Assembly: GCA_938034415.1 (NCBI GenBank)
Contig: CALHLE010000046.1
Span: 85,468-149,467 of the forward strand
Length of the DNA stretch: 64,000 nt
Source: an uncultured Anaerolineae bacterium
Lineage (GTDB): Bacteria > Chloroflexota > Anaerolineae > J036 > Brachytrichaceae
Direction of reading: 5' to 3'
Both the position numbers and the translations under genes were made by a program. Below are positions 28,717-37,631 of this stretch, in pieces (within the stretch, counting starts at the first letter, position 1; every line of letters starts with the position of its first letter). The notes below the pieces were generated by a model, which saw nothing but the letters and a program-made list of their open reading frames with translations, searched no databases and was not told the DNA's origin.

Positions 28717-29513
28717 TTCGCCAAAGCGACCAGTTCGCGCACCTTCTCGACGTCCCACTCAACCGGCACGCCATCGCGGGGTGGCAAGCCGCGACGAATG
28801 AACGCGGCATGCACGATGAAGTGGTCGGCCCGGTTGACGAAAAACTTCATCGCTTGCGGCGAAGCGCCCCCGCCCAGGATGAGCGGCACGGGCAGCTTGA
28901 GTGGTTTTACCTCGTCGAACATGCGAATAGACTGCTCGGGCGTCCGGCCGGTCAGGATGAGGCCGTCGGCGCGACCAAACTCGACGGCTTGACGGCACAT
29001 GTCCGGCAGCGGAATGGGCGCCAGAGGCTCACCCAACCGGTCATACACATCGGCCAGGATCTTGATGTGCTGCGCGTTGAGATGATGGCGCGTCTTGATG
29101 GCTTCGTAGGCCACGCCCTGCACGATCCCCTCGGCCTTCAGCATCGCACCGACGTAGACTTTGATGCGCACGAACTGCGCGCCGATGGCATGCGCGATCT
29201 CGATGGATTCTTTGCCACTGTTCTGCATCAGACACACGCCCAACGCCACATCGGGGAAGGCACGACGGAGTTCCTGACCGACCGTTGTCATGTGCGACAC
29301 GGTGTGTTCGGCCACATGCGGACCGACCGGCGTGTCGTTCACGTCCTGAAAATAGAACGCGCGCACCCCGCCTTCGTAGGCGATCTGCGCGTGGATCAGC
29401 GCATGGTCAATGATCTTCTGTAAGGGCTGAAAGTCGGGGCGAAAGGATTCCCGGGACGGCAACAGATGAATCGCAGCGATGATGCGAGGGAGCTTTGTGG
29501 AGTCGGTTGTCAT
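28713..29513 (-). CDS. BtpA/SgcQ family TIM-barrel protein
   Basis: A 266-residue protein of the BtpA/SgcQ family. Family signs are AAIHLLPSRES near the N-terminus, FYFQDVNDTPVG, the EGI-VQGVAYEA segment and the glycine-rich C-terminal GRADGLILTGRTPE and LILGGGASPQ phosphate-binding region of a TIM barrel. BtpA was named for an effect on photosystem I in cyanobacteria, while SgcQ-type members lie in sugar operons and have unknown chemistry. It overlaps the PfkB kinase by 4 nt, so a joint sugar-phosphate reaction is plausible. A TACAAT box is about 43 nt upstream and an operator-like palindrome lies just before the start. Confidence 0.8.
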   Translation of the reverse strand: MTTDSTKLPRIIAAIHLLPSRESFRPDFQPLQKIIDHALIHAQIAYEGGVRAFYFQDVNDTPVGPHVAEHTVSHMTTVGQELRRAFPDVALGVCLMQNSGKESIEIAHAIGAQFVRIKVYVGAMLKAEGIVQGVAYEAIKTRHHLNAQHIKILADVYDRLGEPLAPIPLPDMCRQAVEFGRADGLILTGRTPEQSIRMFDEVKPLKLPVPLILGGGASPQAMKFFVNRADHFIVHAAFIRRGLPPRDGVPVEWDVEKVRELVALAK

Positions 29514-29521
29514 AGGCCTGT

Positions 29522-29539
29522 GCAACTACCGGTAGCAGC
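29522..29539. promoter_or_regulatory. Imperfect palindrome upstream of the BtpA/PfkB pair (operator candidate)
   Basis: An 18-bp dyad (14 of 18 positions symmetric) with a perfect core CTACCGGTAG lies between a TACAAT -10 candidate (29556-29561, minus strand) and the start at 29513. A repressor bound here would block transcription; no regulator gene is adjacent. Confidence 0.35.
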
Positions 29540-29619
29540 TTGGGTATGAGGCTAGATTGTAACGGAAGATGAGCGCCCAGCACACGTGACTGCCTCTGCA
29601 CAATTCGGCGTCACCACCT

Positions 29620-30846
29620 CTACGGCAAATAGAGCAACGGATTCTGCGGCACGCCGCCGTAGCGAATCTCAAAGTGCAGGTGCGGGCCGGTTGAATTGCC
29701 AGTGCTGCCCATCGCGCCGATGATCTGCCCGCGCGAGACGGCCTGGCCGGGATCCACATACCACTGGCTCAAGTGCGCATAGAGCGTGGAGAAGCCGTTG
29801 CCGTGGTCTATCTGCACCATGTAACCATAGCCGACGTTGCTCCAGCCGGCGTAGGTCACATAGCCGCCGTCGGACGCATAGATCGGTATGCCGATGGCGT
29901 TGGCGATGTCGATGGCGCGGTGATAGTAGCGGAAGCCCTGAGAGATGTAGCCGCGCGCCGGCCAAGCGAACGCTCCGCCGGCAGTGAAGCGCGGGGCGGG
30001 TCCGGCATAGCCGGCGCCGCTGGCCGGCGCGCGCCTGACGTCAACCTGGACGACGCGCGGGACAAACGGCTTAATTCCGCCGGGCACGACGATCCGCATG
30101 CCGGGCAACAGATTCGCACCGTTTGACAAATTGTTCAACGGCGAATTCAGGATATCCTCCACTTTGGCCTTGAATCGCTCGGCGATGCCCGAGAGGGTGT
30201 CGTTAGCCTCAACCGTGTATAAAATGCCATCCACCGGCAGGATGTTAAGCACCTGGCCGACCCGCAATACGTCGGGGTTGTCCTCGATCTCTCGATTCGA
30301 CCACACAATTGTGGTGGGCAGCAGACCGAAGCGCTGCGCGATGGTCTCGACGTTGTCACCCGGCTTGACGGTGTAGGTGATGATGCCGGCCCGCGATTCG
30401 GCCGGCTTGGCCGCCGCGAACACCAGGTCGCGCACGATGAGCGACGAATCCTGATTCGCCGCGCCGAAAGACGAGAATGGGCTGAGCAATGCGCCGGGCG
30501 CAGCGAGAACGTCGCCTCCGGTGAGGATGGTGGGCGAACGGGCGCCGCCTCGAGTCGCGCCGGATGGCGTAGGCGCGGCGATCGCTGCTGCGCTGCCCCT
30601 GCCGGCCGCTCTGGCGCCCAAGCCGGCCAGGATCACGGCTAAGATCAACACACAGACGATCGCGCTATGCGCCGTGAAACGCCCGACGACGACAAGAGCG
30701 CGCCAGCGCGCATCCTCCGAACGCAGCAGCGCCTGGGCGGCCAACATCGCCTCGGTCGCGCGCTCGCGCATTGGCCGCACTAAGCGCTGCGCGCGCGCGG
30801 CGAGCCATTGGCGCTCAGCCGATTCGTGATTTCGTTCCGAGTCCAT
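29620..30846 (-). CDS. LysM-M23 peptidoglycan endopeptidase (first of a tandem pair)
   Basis: A 408-residue cell-wall hydrolase. After a charged N-terminus there is one membrane segment at about residues 50-72. Two LysM domains follow (YTVKPGDNVETIAQRFGL and YTVEANDTLSGIAERF), then a C-terminal M23 metallopeptidase with zinc ligands in YHRAID and PHLHFE. The usual HxGxD first motif is HRAID, keeping His and Asp. It should be anchored in the membrane and cut peptide cross-links outside. GGAAGG lies 13 nt before the ATG. The adjacent upstream gene encodes a paralogue with the same architecture; the gap is 89 nt. Confidence 0.92.
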   Translation of the reverse strand: MDSERNHESAERQWLAARAQRLVRPMRERATEAMLAAQALLRSEDARWRALVVVGRFTAHSAIVCVLILAVILAGLGARAAGRGSAAAIAAPTPSGATRGGARSPTILTGGDVLAAPGALLSPFSSFGAANQDSSLIVRDLVFAAAKPAESRAGIITYTVKPGDNVETIAQRFGLLPTTIVWSNREIEDNPDVLRVGQVLNILPVDGILYTVEANDTLSGIAERFKAKVEDILNSPLNNLSNGANLLPGMRIVVPGGIKPFVPRVVQVDVRRAPASGAGYAGPAPRFTAGGAFAWPARGYISQGFRYYHRAIDIANAIGIPIYASDGGYVTYAGWSNVGYGYMVQIDHGNGFSTLYAHLSQWYVDPGQAVSRGQIIGAMGSTGNSTGPHLHFEIRYGGVPQNPLLYLP

Positions 30847-30935
30847 GATGCACGAACGACCTTCCGAAGCGCCGGCGTCGACGAACTCGGCACACGCGCT
30901 GCTCAGAAGGTGACGCCAAAGCCGCTATTCTACCG

Positions 30936-32132
30936 TCACGGCAACAGAGACCACGGGTTGACCGCGCGGCCGTTGTAGCGAATCTCATAATGTAGATGCG
31001 GGCCGGTCGAGCGTCCAACCGATCCGATCGCCGCAATCACCGCGCCGCGTTGCACCTGCTGGCCGCATTGCACGTATAGCCGGCTGGCGTGGGCGTAGAG
31101 GGTTTGATACCCGTTGCCGTGATCGAGCACGACATACTGGCCATAGCCCACCGGCCGGCCGGCCGCGTTCAACGAGTATCCGGCGTAGATCACCGTGCCG
31201 GCATCCGAAGCATAGATCGGCTCACCCAGGCGGCCCGCGATGTCCAAGCCCGGATGCACGTTGCTGAAGTTGTAGCCTGACAGATAGCGCCGGTTGGCCG
31301 GCCACACGAATGACCCCGTCCCCAACGGCGGGATGGCGACTTCGCCGCATACGCCCACGCGATAAACGCGCACGCCGGACACCATGCGCCTCACCTCAAC
31401 CGGCTTCGGCACTTGCCAGATCACTGTCTCGCGCTCGCCGCCCGGCACATAGATAACCTGGCCGATGCGCAGCGGTTGGTTGATGTCGCGCAGGCCGTTG
31501 ATCGGTTCGCTCACGATGCGCTCCGGCGGCACGCGAAAGCGACGCGCCAAGCCGTCAATCGTGTCGCCCTCCTCAACTTCCACGATCAAGCCATTCTCCG
31601 GCGGGATGATGAGCTGCTGACCGATGCTAAGCAAGTCGGGGTTGTCTTTCAGGGTCTTGTAGTTTGACCATAAAATGGTCTCCGGCGTCAGGCCGAACTT
31701 GAGCGCGATGCCGAAGAGAGTATCACCCGCCACCACCGAATAGGTGTTGAGTTGGCGCGGCCGTTTGCTCGTAGAGCCGCCCAGCGCGCTCGAATCGCTG
31801 CCGAGCGGCACGAAGTCGCGCTGGATCAGGTCGGGATTGGCTTCCGGCAACCCGCCGATGACAACCGGTTCTATGGTCGCGCGGATGCTCCGATTGATCG
31901 CCTGCACGCCGGGCAAGGAGAAGGGGGAACGGGAACCCACCTGCTCCGAATCGGCGGGGGCGCTCAGCCGCGCGCCGGCCAACAGACCTGCGCCCACCAG
32001 GATGGTGAGGATGAAGAAATGAGTCAGATAACGCGACAAGCCAGAGGCAGAATGCCGGGACTCGTAAGGTTGCAACGTCGGCAGGGGGCGACCAGCCCGG
32101 GACGGCAGTTCATAACGACTGCGCCGCTTCAT
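30936..32132 (-). CDS. LysM-M23 peptidoglycan endopeptidase (second of a tandem pair)
   Basis: A 398-residue paralogue of the neighbouring gene with the same order: basic N-terminus, one membrane segment (FFILTILVGAGLLAGARL, about 38-55), two LysM domains (YSVVAGDTLFGIALKFGL and VEVEEGDTIDGLARRF), and an M23 domain with HPGLD and PHLHYE zinc motifs. All ligands are intact. The two proteins share both LysM spacing and M23 framework but differ widely in linkers, so the duplication is old. A TATAAT box ends 8 nt before the ATG with no Shine-Dalgarno sequence, which suggests a leaderless or near-leaderless message. Confidence 0.92.
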   Translation of the reverse strand: MKRRSRYELPSRAGRPLPTLQPYESRHSASGLSRYLTHFFILTILVGAGLLAGARLSAPADSEQVGSRSPFSLPGVQAINRSIRATIEPVVIGGLPEANPDLIQRDFVPLGSDSSALGGSTSKRPRQLNTYSVVAGDTLFGIALKFGLTPETILWSNYKTLKDNPDLLSIGQQLIIPPENGLIVEVEEGDTIDGLARRFRVPPERIVSEPINGLRDINQPLRIGQVIYVPGGERETVIWQVPKPVEVRRMVSGVRVYRVGVCGEVAIPPLGTGSFVWPANRRYLSGYNFSNVHPGLDIAGRLGEPIYASDAGTVIYAGYSLNAAGRPVGYGQYVVLDHGNGYQTLYAHASRLYVQCGQQVQRGAVIAAIGSVGRSTGPHLHYEIRYNGRAVNPWSLLP

Positions 32133-32140
32133 TCGTCGGC

Positions 32141-32146
32141 ATTATA
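32141..32146 (-). promoter_or_regulatory. TATAAT box 8 nt before the LysM-M23 start (leaderless candidate)
   Basis: A perfect TATAAT on the minus strand is separated from the ATG at 32132 by eight bases with no ribosome-binding sequence. No -35 is apparent. Confidence 0.45.
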
Positions 32147-32234
32147 ACGATGCGCGCATAAAATAGCAGCCTGAGCAGCGCCGTTCGAGAGTGACGAGGC
32201 TTTGGTCGCCGATTACGCAAGCTAACCGACTCGA

Positions 32235-33020
32235 TCAGGGGTAAAGATAGGGTTGCGCAGGCTGTTGCGTGGGCTCCACGCGCTCGGCGACAATGACCGG
32301 AATGCGCTCGCCGGCAAATTCGCCCATCGCAAACTTGCCGACCACGCGCACCCAGCTATCTATTTCCAGCGTCTCGGCGTCTTTGGTTCGCACCAACAAT
32401 CCCAGCGCCGTCGCATCGGCCACACAACAACTGACGGCGAAGCGCGAAACCCAGAATTCATCTTGCCTGGCGCGTGCATCCTTGTAGACGAAGCCGATCA
32501 CATCCGCTTCTTTGCCCTCGAAGGCGCTTAGATCGGCAGCGCGCGAGAATTCGCGCAACCAGTCGAGGATGTTCTTCGGGCCGGTTGCGACGCGCTGCGC
32601 CTGCGTAACGCTCCCGGCGCGGTCGGGCGCGGTCAAACCAATGCCTCGGCTTTGGATCGCGCTTGCGCCGAGCGGCCGCGCCGGCGTGAAGAAGCCGAGC
32701 AGGGCCGGCAAGGCGAGCAGGCCCAACGCCAGCCACGACGCGCGATGGGCGTTCGGCCGGCGCGGGTGGCGCGCCTGAAGCGGAATCACCTCGAATTCGG
32801 CCAGCTTGCCCAGCGGCCGATCGAAGCGACGATGCTGGCCAGCCTTGTAGGCCATCGTCATCGCCAGCGCCATGTAGATGAGGACGGCCACCAGCGACAA
32901 CCACGCGAAGCGTTGGTTGATGTAGAAGGCGAGTGTGCCATCGCTGATCTTGGCGTAGAACATCAGACCAGACGCCGCCAGCACAACCGCCTTGAGAAGA
33001 TACTCGACCCTCGGATTCAT
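32235..33020 (-). CDS. TIGR03943 family membrane protein (DUF1980, YcgQ-like)
   Basis: A 261-residue membrane protein. N-terminal membrane segments are VLAASGLMFYAKISDG, FAWLSLVAVLIYMALAMTMAY and, after a basic loop, WLALGLLALPALLGFF. The C-terminal soluble domain has the family motif SRFAVSCCVADATALG and a beta-rich end. Members usually sit next to a DUF318 permease (YcgR-like) and may form a two-component transporter or a metal-handling unit. No such permease is next to this one; instead it overlaps the upstream esterase gene by 4 nt (ATGA). Function is unproven. Confidence 0.8.
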   Translation of the reverse strand: MNPRVEYLLKAVVLAASGLMFYAKISDGTLAFYINQRFAWLSLVAVLIYMALAMTMAYKAGQHRRFDRPLGKLAEFEVIPLQARHPRRPNAHRASWLALGLLALPALLGFFTPARPLGASAIQSRGIGLTAPDRAGSVTQAQRVATGPKNILDWLREFSRAADLSAFEGKEADVIGFVYKDARARQDEFWVSRFAVSCCVADATALGLLVRTKDAETLEIDSWVRVVGKFAMGEFAGERIPVIVAERVEPTQQPAQPYLYP

Positions 33021-33901
33021 CGTTGCTCCGCGCTATGTTCGGTGATGAACGCGGCGATCGTCTCGAACATCTCCGGCGCATCAGGTTCCAGCGGCAGCGC
33101 ATGCCCGCTCTTTTCGCACCACACCACGCGCTTGTCCTTCGAGCCGACGCGCGACGCGATGACCTCGGCGCTGTCCGGCGCGATGACGTGGTCGCGGCGC
33201 CCTTGAAAGAAGAGCGCCGGCGTAGTCACGCGCGGCAATTCGCGCATCACCAGCCGGTTGAGTTCGAGCAACTCATGAATCGCGCTGACGGGGATGCGCA
33301 CACTCTGAACGATCTGCTTTTGCACGCGCGGGTCATCGAGGTTCAGTTCGTCGCTGTTCAGCCCCAAACGCCGGTGGATACTGTCCCGGAAGTTCGGATC
33401 GTTGAAATTCGCGCCCTTCAGCGGATAGTAATACGGCACGAAGTAGCGCGCGAAGCGGACGAGCCGGGCGCGCGAGTCGTTCACCGCTGTCGGCGCAGCC
33501 ATAACGATGATGCCGCGCAGGGGCGAAGGCTTGCCGTTGCAGGCCGCGCGGTAGCACTCGCTGGCCGCAAGGTGCAATGTGATCAGCCCTCCCATCGAGA
33601 GGCCGGCGATGAAGACATGCGGGCAACGATCTGCGAGCGCGTTCAACGCATCGCGCGCGCAGGCTACCCAGCCACGCCAAGTCGCGCCTTTGAGTTCGTG
33701 CGGCATGCCGCCGTGCTTCGGCAACAGCGGCCCCTCAACTGTGAAGCCCCGCTCGGCTAGGCGCTCACCTAACGGGCGCATCTCCGCCGGCGAGCCGGTG
33801 AATCCATGCAGGCACAAGACGCCAATATCGCGATGCTGACCGCCCGCGAATGAGAAGGCGCGTTGCGCCTGGCGTATTTCGTCGGGAATTTTCAGATCCA
33901 T
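33017..33901 (-). CDS. Carboxylesterase / monoacylglycerol lipase-like alpha/beta hydrolase
   Basis: A 294-residue serine hydrolase similar to Est30-type thermostable carboxylesterases. It shows the oxyanion-hole HGFTGSPAEMRPLGERL, GLSMGGLI with the nucleophilic Ser, Asp in GRRDHVIAPD and His in KSGHALPLE, a complete triad. There is no signal peptide, so it should act in the cytosol on short-chain acyl esters or monoacylglycerols. The ATG at 33901 follows GGGAAGGG; an upstream start would add seven residues. It is divergent from the PMT-like gene and overlaps the downstream TIGR03943 gene by ATGA. Confidence 0.85.
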   Translation of the reverse strand: MDLKIPDEIRQAQRAFSFAGGQHRDIGVLCLHGFTGSPAEMRPLGERLAERGFTVEGPLLPKHGGMPHELKGATWRGWVACARDALNALADRCPHVFIAGLSMGGLITLHLAASECYRAACNGKPSPLRGIIVMAAPTAVNDSRARLVRFARYFVPYYYPLKGANFNDPNFRDSIHRRLGLNSDELNLDDPRVQKQIVQSVRIPVSAIHELLELNRLVMRELPRVTTPALFFQGRRDHVIAPDSAEVIASRVGSKDKRVVWCEKSGHALPLEPDAPEMFETIAAFITEHSAEQR

Positions 33902-34012
33902 ATCACACCCTTCCCTGCCCATCCAAAAATGGAAATATACATCCCACGACGGAGTGACCTACCAGGGATCAGAGGCCGTCGGCTACAATCGCGCTGCTTG
34001 TCCCTCCCGCCC

Positions 34013-36118
34013 ATGCGCCGCCGTTGGCTAGACGGCCTGTTGCCGCTCATCTTAATCGTCGCCGTTGGGGCAGCGCTGCGCTTCTATCGCATCGGCGCGC
34101 TGCCGCCCGGCCTGTATCGCGACGAGGGCTACTACGGCCTAGATGCGCTGCGCGTGCTGCAGGGCGACTTTTCGATCTACTTCGCCGCAAACAACGGCCG
34201 CGAAGGCCTTTTCATGTATGTGCTAGCGGCTAGCGTCGCCCTCTTCGGACGCACACCTGAAGCGCTGCGGGCTACCTCGGCGCTCATGGGGACGCTGACT
34301 ATCGTTGCGATCTACTTCGCTGCGCGCAACATGTTCTCGCCGCGCATCGGCGCGCTGAGCGCGGCGATCCTCGCTGTCACTTTCTGGCATCTGGCCATCA
34401 GCCGAGTGGCCTTCCGCGCCATCACCCTGCCGCTCACATTGTGCGCGATGATGGCGTTCATCTTCGCCGGCCTGCGCGCGAACGCCTCGCGCCCGCGCAT
34501 CCTATATGCGACGCTGGCCGGCGCGACCTTCGGGCTGACCTTCTACACTTACACCTCGGCGCGGCTCGTCCTGCTGCTGGTCGCGCTGTACGGCCTCAGC
34601 CTATGGAGGGACCTCAGGCGCGAGTGGGGCGCGCATCATGATCAAGCCGCCGGACAAGGCCAACCCGCAGCGGCAATCGCCTTCATCGTCGCCGGATTAG
34701 TCATAGCCGCGCCGCTGCTGTTCTGGCTCACCCGCCACACCGACCTGTACTTCGGCCGCGCCGGCCAGGTTTCCATATTTAACCCCGACATCAACGGCGG
34801 CGATCTCGTCGGCGCGCTGATGGCCAACATCGGCAAAACAGCCGGGATGTTCACCTCCCAAGGCGACCACATCTGGCGACACAACCTTGCGCTGCGGCCG
34901 GCGTTCGATGGCTGGCTGGCGCCGGCCTTCGTGCTTGGGCTGGCCGTGTGCGGCTGGCGCTGGCTGCGAAGCCGGCATTCGCACTCCGGCGCGGCTATTG
35001 CGGACTTGGCGACCAACGTCGCGCCGCAATTCGTCCTGCTGTGGCTGGCGGTGATGCTCATCCCGACAATCCTGGCCGAAGACGCGCCGCACTTCCTGCG
35101 CGCCATCGGCGCCCTGCCGGCGGCGTGCATCATCGCCGCGATCGGCATGGAGGCCGCGCTGGCGTGGCTGTCGCGGCGCGGCGTGCTGGCCGGACTCACC
35201 GCATTCTTAAGGCGCTCGATCAGCCCGCCGGCGTTCATCGCAACTTTGCTGCTCGCCGCGAGCGCCATTGACACGGTGAACGACTACTTCAACGACTACG
35301 TCCACCGCGACCTCACGCGCTATTGGTTAGAGGATCACAACGTGCAACTCGCGCGGCTCATCAACGCCCGTGCTATGGGCATGGGCGACCGCTCCGCCCT
35401 GCCGCCTGCGAACGTCTGGCTCGAAGATCGCCTGGCCAACGACAATCCATCGCTGGAATTCCTCGCCGGAGGCCGCTGGAGAACTGTGTCGAGCACCGGC
35501 GGCGGCGAATGGCTTGCCGAGCGCGACCCGCAGTTGCCGGTGGTGCTCATCGTGGATCCAAACCACGACTGGAGCGCCCTGCGGACGACTCTGCCGGCGC
35601 CGGCGACGCTCAGCGTGATCGAAGGGCCGCTGGCGCAGGGCGACCGGGATCCAGCACCGCGCCGCGCGTTCGTCGGCGTGCACGCCGCCCCCGCGCCGGC
35701 CGGCCAGGGTCAGGTGAGCAAGGCGACGGCGCAATTTGAGGAAGGCATCACGTTGGAATCGGCGGCCATTCGAGGCGGGGCGCAGCCGGCCAACGTGTAC
35801 ACAGTCACGTTAATCTGGAGCGCATCACACCCCATCGGCGAAGACTACGCGATCTTCGTGCACTGGCTGCGCGATGGCCGGCCGCAGCCGCTGGCGCAGG
35901 CCGATGGCAGCCCAGCGCAGGGCTATTTGCCCATGCCGGTCTGGCGCATCGGCGATCGCATTGTAGACGAGCACGTGCTCAGTGTGCCCGGCGGCGCGCA
36001 GACGGGCGACGCAGTCAGCATCGGCATCTACCGCCGCGCGGACAATCGCCGGCTTGCTGTGCTCGACGCGCAAGGCAAACCGAAAGCGGATTCGGTTATC
36101 ATTCCCGCCCCACGATAA
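34013..36118 (+). CDS. PMT/ArnT-like (GT39/GT83) membrane glycosyltransferase
   Basis: A 701-residue polytopic membrane protein. The N-terminus has a membrane segment (LLPLILIVAVGAALRFYRIG) followed by the acidic loop YRDEGYYGLDALR, where GT-C family enzymes keep their catalytic Asp-Glu. About ten further hydrophobic segments extend to residue 450, followed by a C-terminal soluble domain of about 230 residues with beta-sheet character. It probably transfers a sugar from a polyprenyl phosphate donor to protein or lipid on the outer face. The ATG at 34013 is used because upstream starts overlap the divergent esterase; a TACAAT lies at 33984-33989. It is the first of four closely spaced genes. 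Confidence 0.75.
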   Translation: MRRRWLDGLLPLILIVAVGAALRFYRIGALPPGLYRDEGYYGLDALRVLQGDFSIYFAANNGREGLFMYVLAASVALFGRTPEALRATSALMGTLTIVAIYFAARNMFSPRIGALSAAILAVTFWHLAISRVAFRAITLPLTLCAMMAFIFAGLRANASRPRILYATLAGATFGLTFYTYTSARLVLLLVALYGLSLWRDLRREWGAHHDQAAGQGQPAAAIAFIVAGLVIAAPLLFWLTRHTDLYFGRAGQVSIFNPDINGGDLVGALMANIGKTAGMFTSQGDHIWRHNLALRPAFDGWLAPAFVLGLAVCGWRWLRSRHSHSGAAIADLATNVAPQFVLLWLAVMLIPTILAEDAPHFLRAIGALPAACIIAAIGMEAALAWLSRRGVLAGLTAFLRRSISPPAFIATLLLAASAIDTVNDYFNDYVHRDLTRYWLEDHNVQLARLINARAMGMGDRSALPPANVWLEDRLANDNPSLEFLAGGRWRTVSSTGGGEWLAERDPQLPVVLIVDPNHDWSALRTTLPAPATLSVIEGPLAQGDRDPAPRRAFVGVHAAPAPAGQGQVSKATAQFEEGITLESAAIRGGAQPANVYTVTLIWSASHPIGEDYAIFVHWLRDGRPQPLAQADGSPAQGYLPMPVWRIGDRIVDEHVLSVPGGAQTGDAVSIGIYRRADNRRLAVLDAQGKPKADSVIIPAPR

Positions 36119-36124
36119 ACACAC

Positions 36125-37621
36125 ATGAGCATCCGAAACGCTGCAGCGCGCGCATCCGTCGCGCTGGCGACCTTCTTCCTTGGCGTCGCATCTGCCCATG
36201 GCCAAACCGGCCAGCTCATCCTTGCCGAGGGATTCGAGGGAGCCTTTCAAAGTGATCCGGGTTGCAAGCAGGGCATATGCAACGTGCCGGTTGGCTGGGG
36301 CGTATGGTTCATCCCGCGCACCGAGAACGATCCGCCCGGCGCCAACTTCCAACCGCAGGCCGATCGCACAACGGCGCGCGTGCGGAGCGGCGCAGCCGCG
36401 CAACGCCTGTGGGCCGACAACGCCACCTTCACCGGCGGCATCTACCGCGTTGTGAACGACGTGCAGGTGGGCGCGCGGCTGCGCTTCACCATCTGGGGAC
36501 AGGTCTGGTCCACCAACGATGAAAGCCCGATCTCGGCGCGCCCATCGCGCGAGATTCGCGTGAAGGTGGGCGTGGACCCGCTGGGCGGCGACAACGGCCG
36601 GCCTAGTCCGCTCAACGGCCAGGTGATCTGGTCGCCTGAGCAAGAAGCCAAGGACGAATTCACCCCGTTCACCGTCGAAGTCGAGGCGCGGTCGCCTACC
36701 GTCATCCTCTACACCTACACGACGATGCGCGACAGCGTGCGGCACAACGAGGTGTTCTGGGACGATGCCGTGCTCGAATACATCGCCCCACCGCCAACGG
36801 CGACGCCTGATCTGCCCTCCGCAACGGCCACGCCTACTGCCGGGCCCGAAGTTGCAGCAACACCCGCGGCTATAGCGCAGCCTGCTGCGCCGGTCACCAT
36901 CCCGCCTGTCACCTACACCGTCAAAGCCGGCGACACGCTGCTTGGCATTGCGCTCGAACAAAACGTGCCGCTGGCCGAATTGCAGAAGAACAACCCCGGC
37001 GTTAGACCCGAGGCGCTGCAGATCGGCCAAGTGCTGATAATCAAGCCGGGGACGACGGCGGAAGTGGCAACCGACTCAGCAGCGTCGCCGCCTCAGGCGG
37101 CTGCCGGCCAAGCGTCCGGCGAGGCTAGCGCATCATCGCCGGCGGTGCTGGCAACCCCAACGGTGGGTCAGGCATGCGTTCAGGCGTTCTTCGACGACGA
37201 CGGCGACGGCAAGCGCGACGAACTCGAAGACCTGGTGCCCAACATTCAGTTCGTCCTTACTACCGGCGGCAACATCATCGGCACCTACACCACCAATGGC
37301 GCGGACGAGCCATACTGCTTCGAGAACCTGCCTAACCAGGCCTACACGGTTGCCGGCACGCCGCCAGACATCTACGTGCCGACCACGCCGCTGAACGACA
37401 CGCTGCGAGTGAATGGCGCGCGCTCCTATTTCTCGCTCGGCTTGCGCCGCATTAGCGACGGCTTCGAGGATATTAGCCCTACCCCGACGCCGCGGCCGCC
37501 GCCGATTGCCATGAACAGCAATCTCACCATAGGCTTGCTTTCGCTGGGCGGCGGAGCACTTCTACTGATCGGCGCAGTAGGCTTCATCGCCTCAACCCTC
37601 CTGAGGCGACGCCGGTTGTGA
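36125..37621 (+). CDS. Surface-anchored LysM / SdrB-like repeat protein
   Basis: A 498-residue exported protein. A signal peptide ends near ASAHG (about residue 26). Residues 30-225 form a predicted beta-sandwich of carbohydrate-binding type (LILAEGFEG, FWDDAVLEY). A Pro-Thr-Ala linker leads to one LysM domain (YTVKAGDTLLGIALEQNV, about 262-310). Residues of about 350-440 resemble SdrD B-like or prealbumin-like domains with a calcium-type loop, FDDDGDGKRDE. A TPTPRPPP linker, one membrane segment (about 470-492) and RRRRL end the protein. It is probably bound to the membrane and the wall. The gap is 6 nt from the glycosyltransferase and 10 nt to the next gene, so it may be the operon's substrate. 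Confidence 0.7.
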   Translation: MSIRNAAARASVALATFFLGVASAHGQTGQLILAEGFEGAFQSDPGCKQGICNVPVGWGVWFIPRTENDPPGANFQPQADRTTARVRSGAAAQRLWADNATFTGGIYRVVNDVQVGARLRFTIWGQVWSTNDESPISARPSREIRVKVGVDPLGGDNGRPSPLNGQVIWSPEQEAKDEFTPFTVEVEARSPTVILYTYTTMRDSVRHNEVFWDDAVLEYIAPPPTATPDLPSATATPTAGPEVAATPAAIAQPAAPVTIPPVTYTVKAGDTLLGIALEQNVPLAELQKNNPGVRPEALQIGQVLIIKPGTTAEVATDSAASPPQAAAGQASGEASASSPAVLATPTVGQACVQAFFDDDGDGKRDELEDLVPNIQFVLTTGGNIIGTYTTNGADEPYCFENLPNQAYTVAGTPPDIYVPTTPLNDTLRVNGARSYFSLGLRRISDGFEDISPTPTPRPPPIAMNSNLTIGLLSLGGGALLLIGAVGFIASTLLRRRRL

Positions 37622-37631
37622 ACAATCGCGG

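Noticed and set aside
29620..32132. The tandem LysM-M23 genes considered as one split or broken gene
   Set aside because: Each has its own membrane segment, two LysM domains and a full M23 domain; they are paralogues, not fragments.
33863..34012. Earlier starts for the PMT-like gene, overlapping the esterase start
   Set aside because: The added residues show no family likeness, overlap the divergent esterase 5' end, and precede the TACAAT box that may be the promoter.
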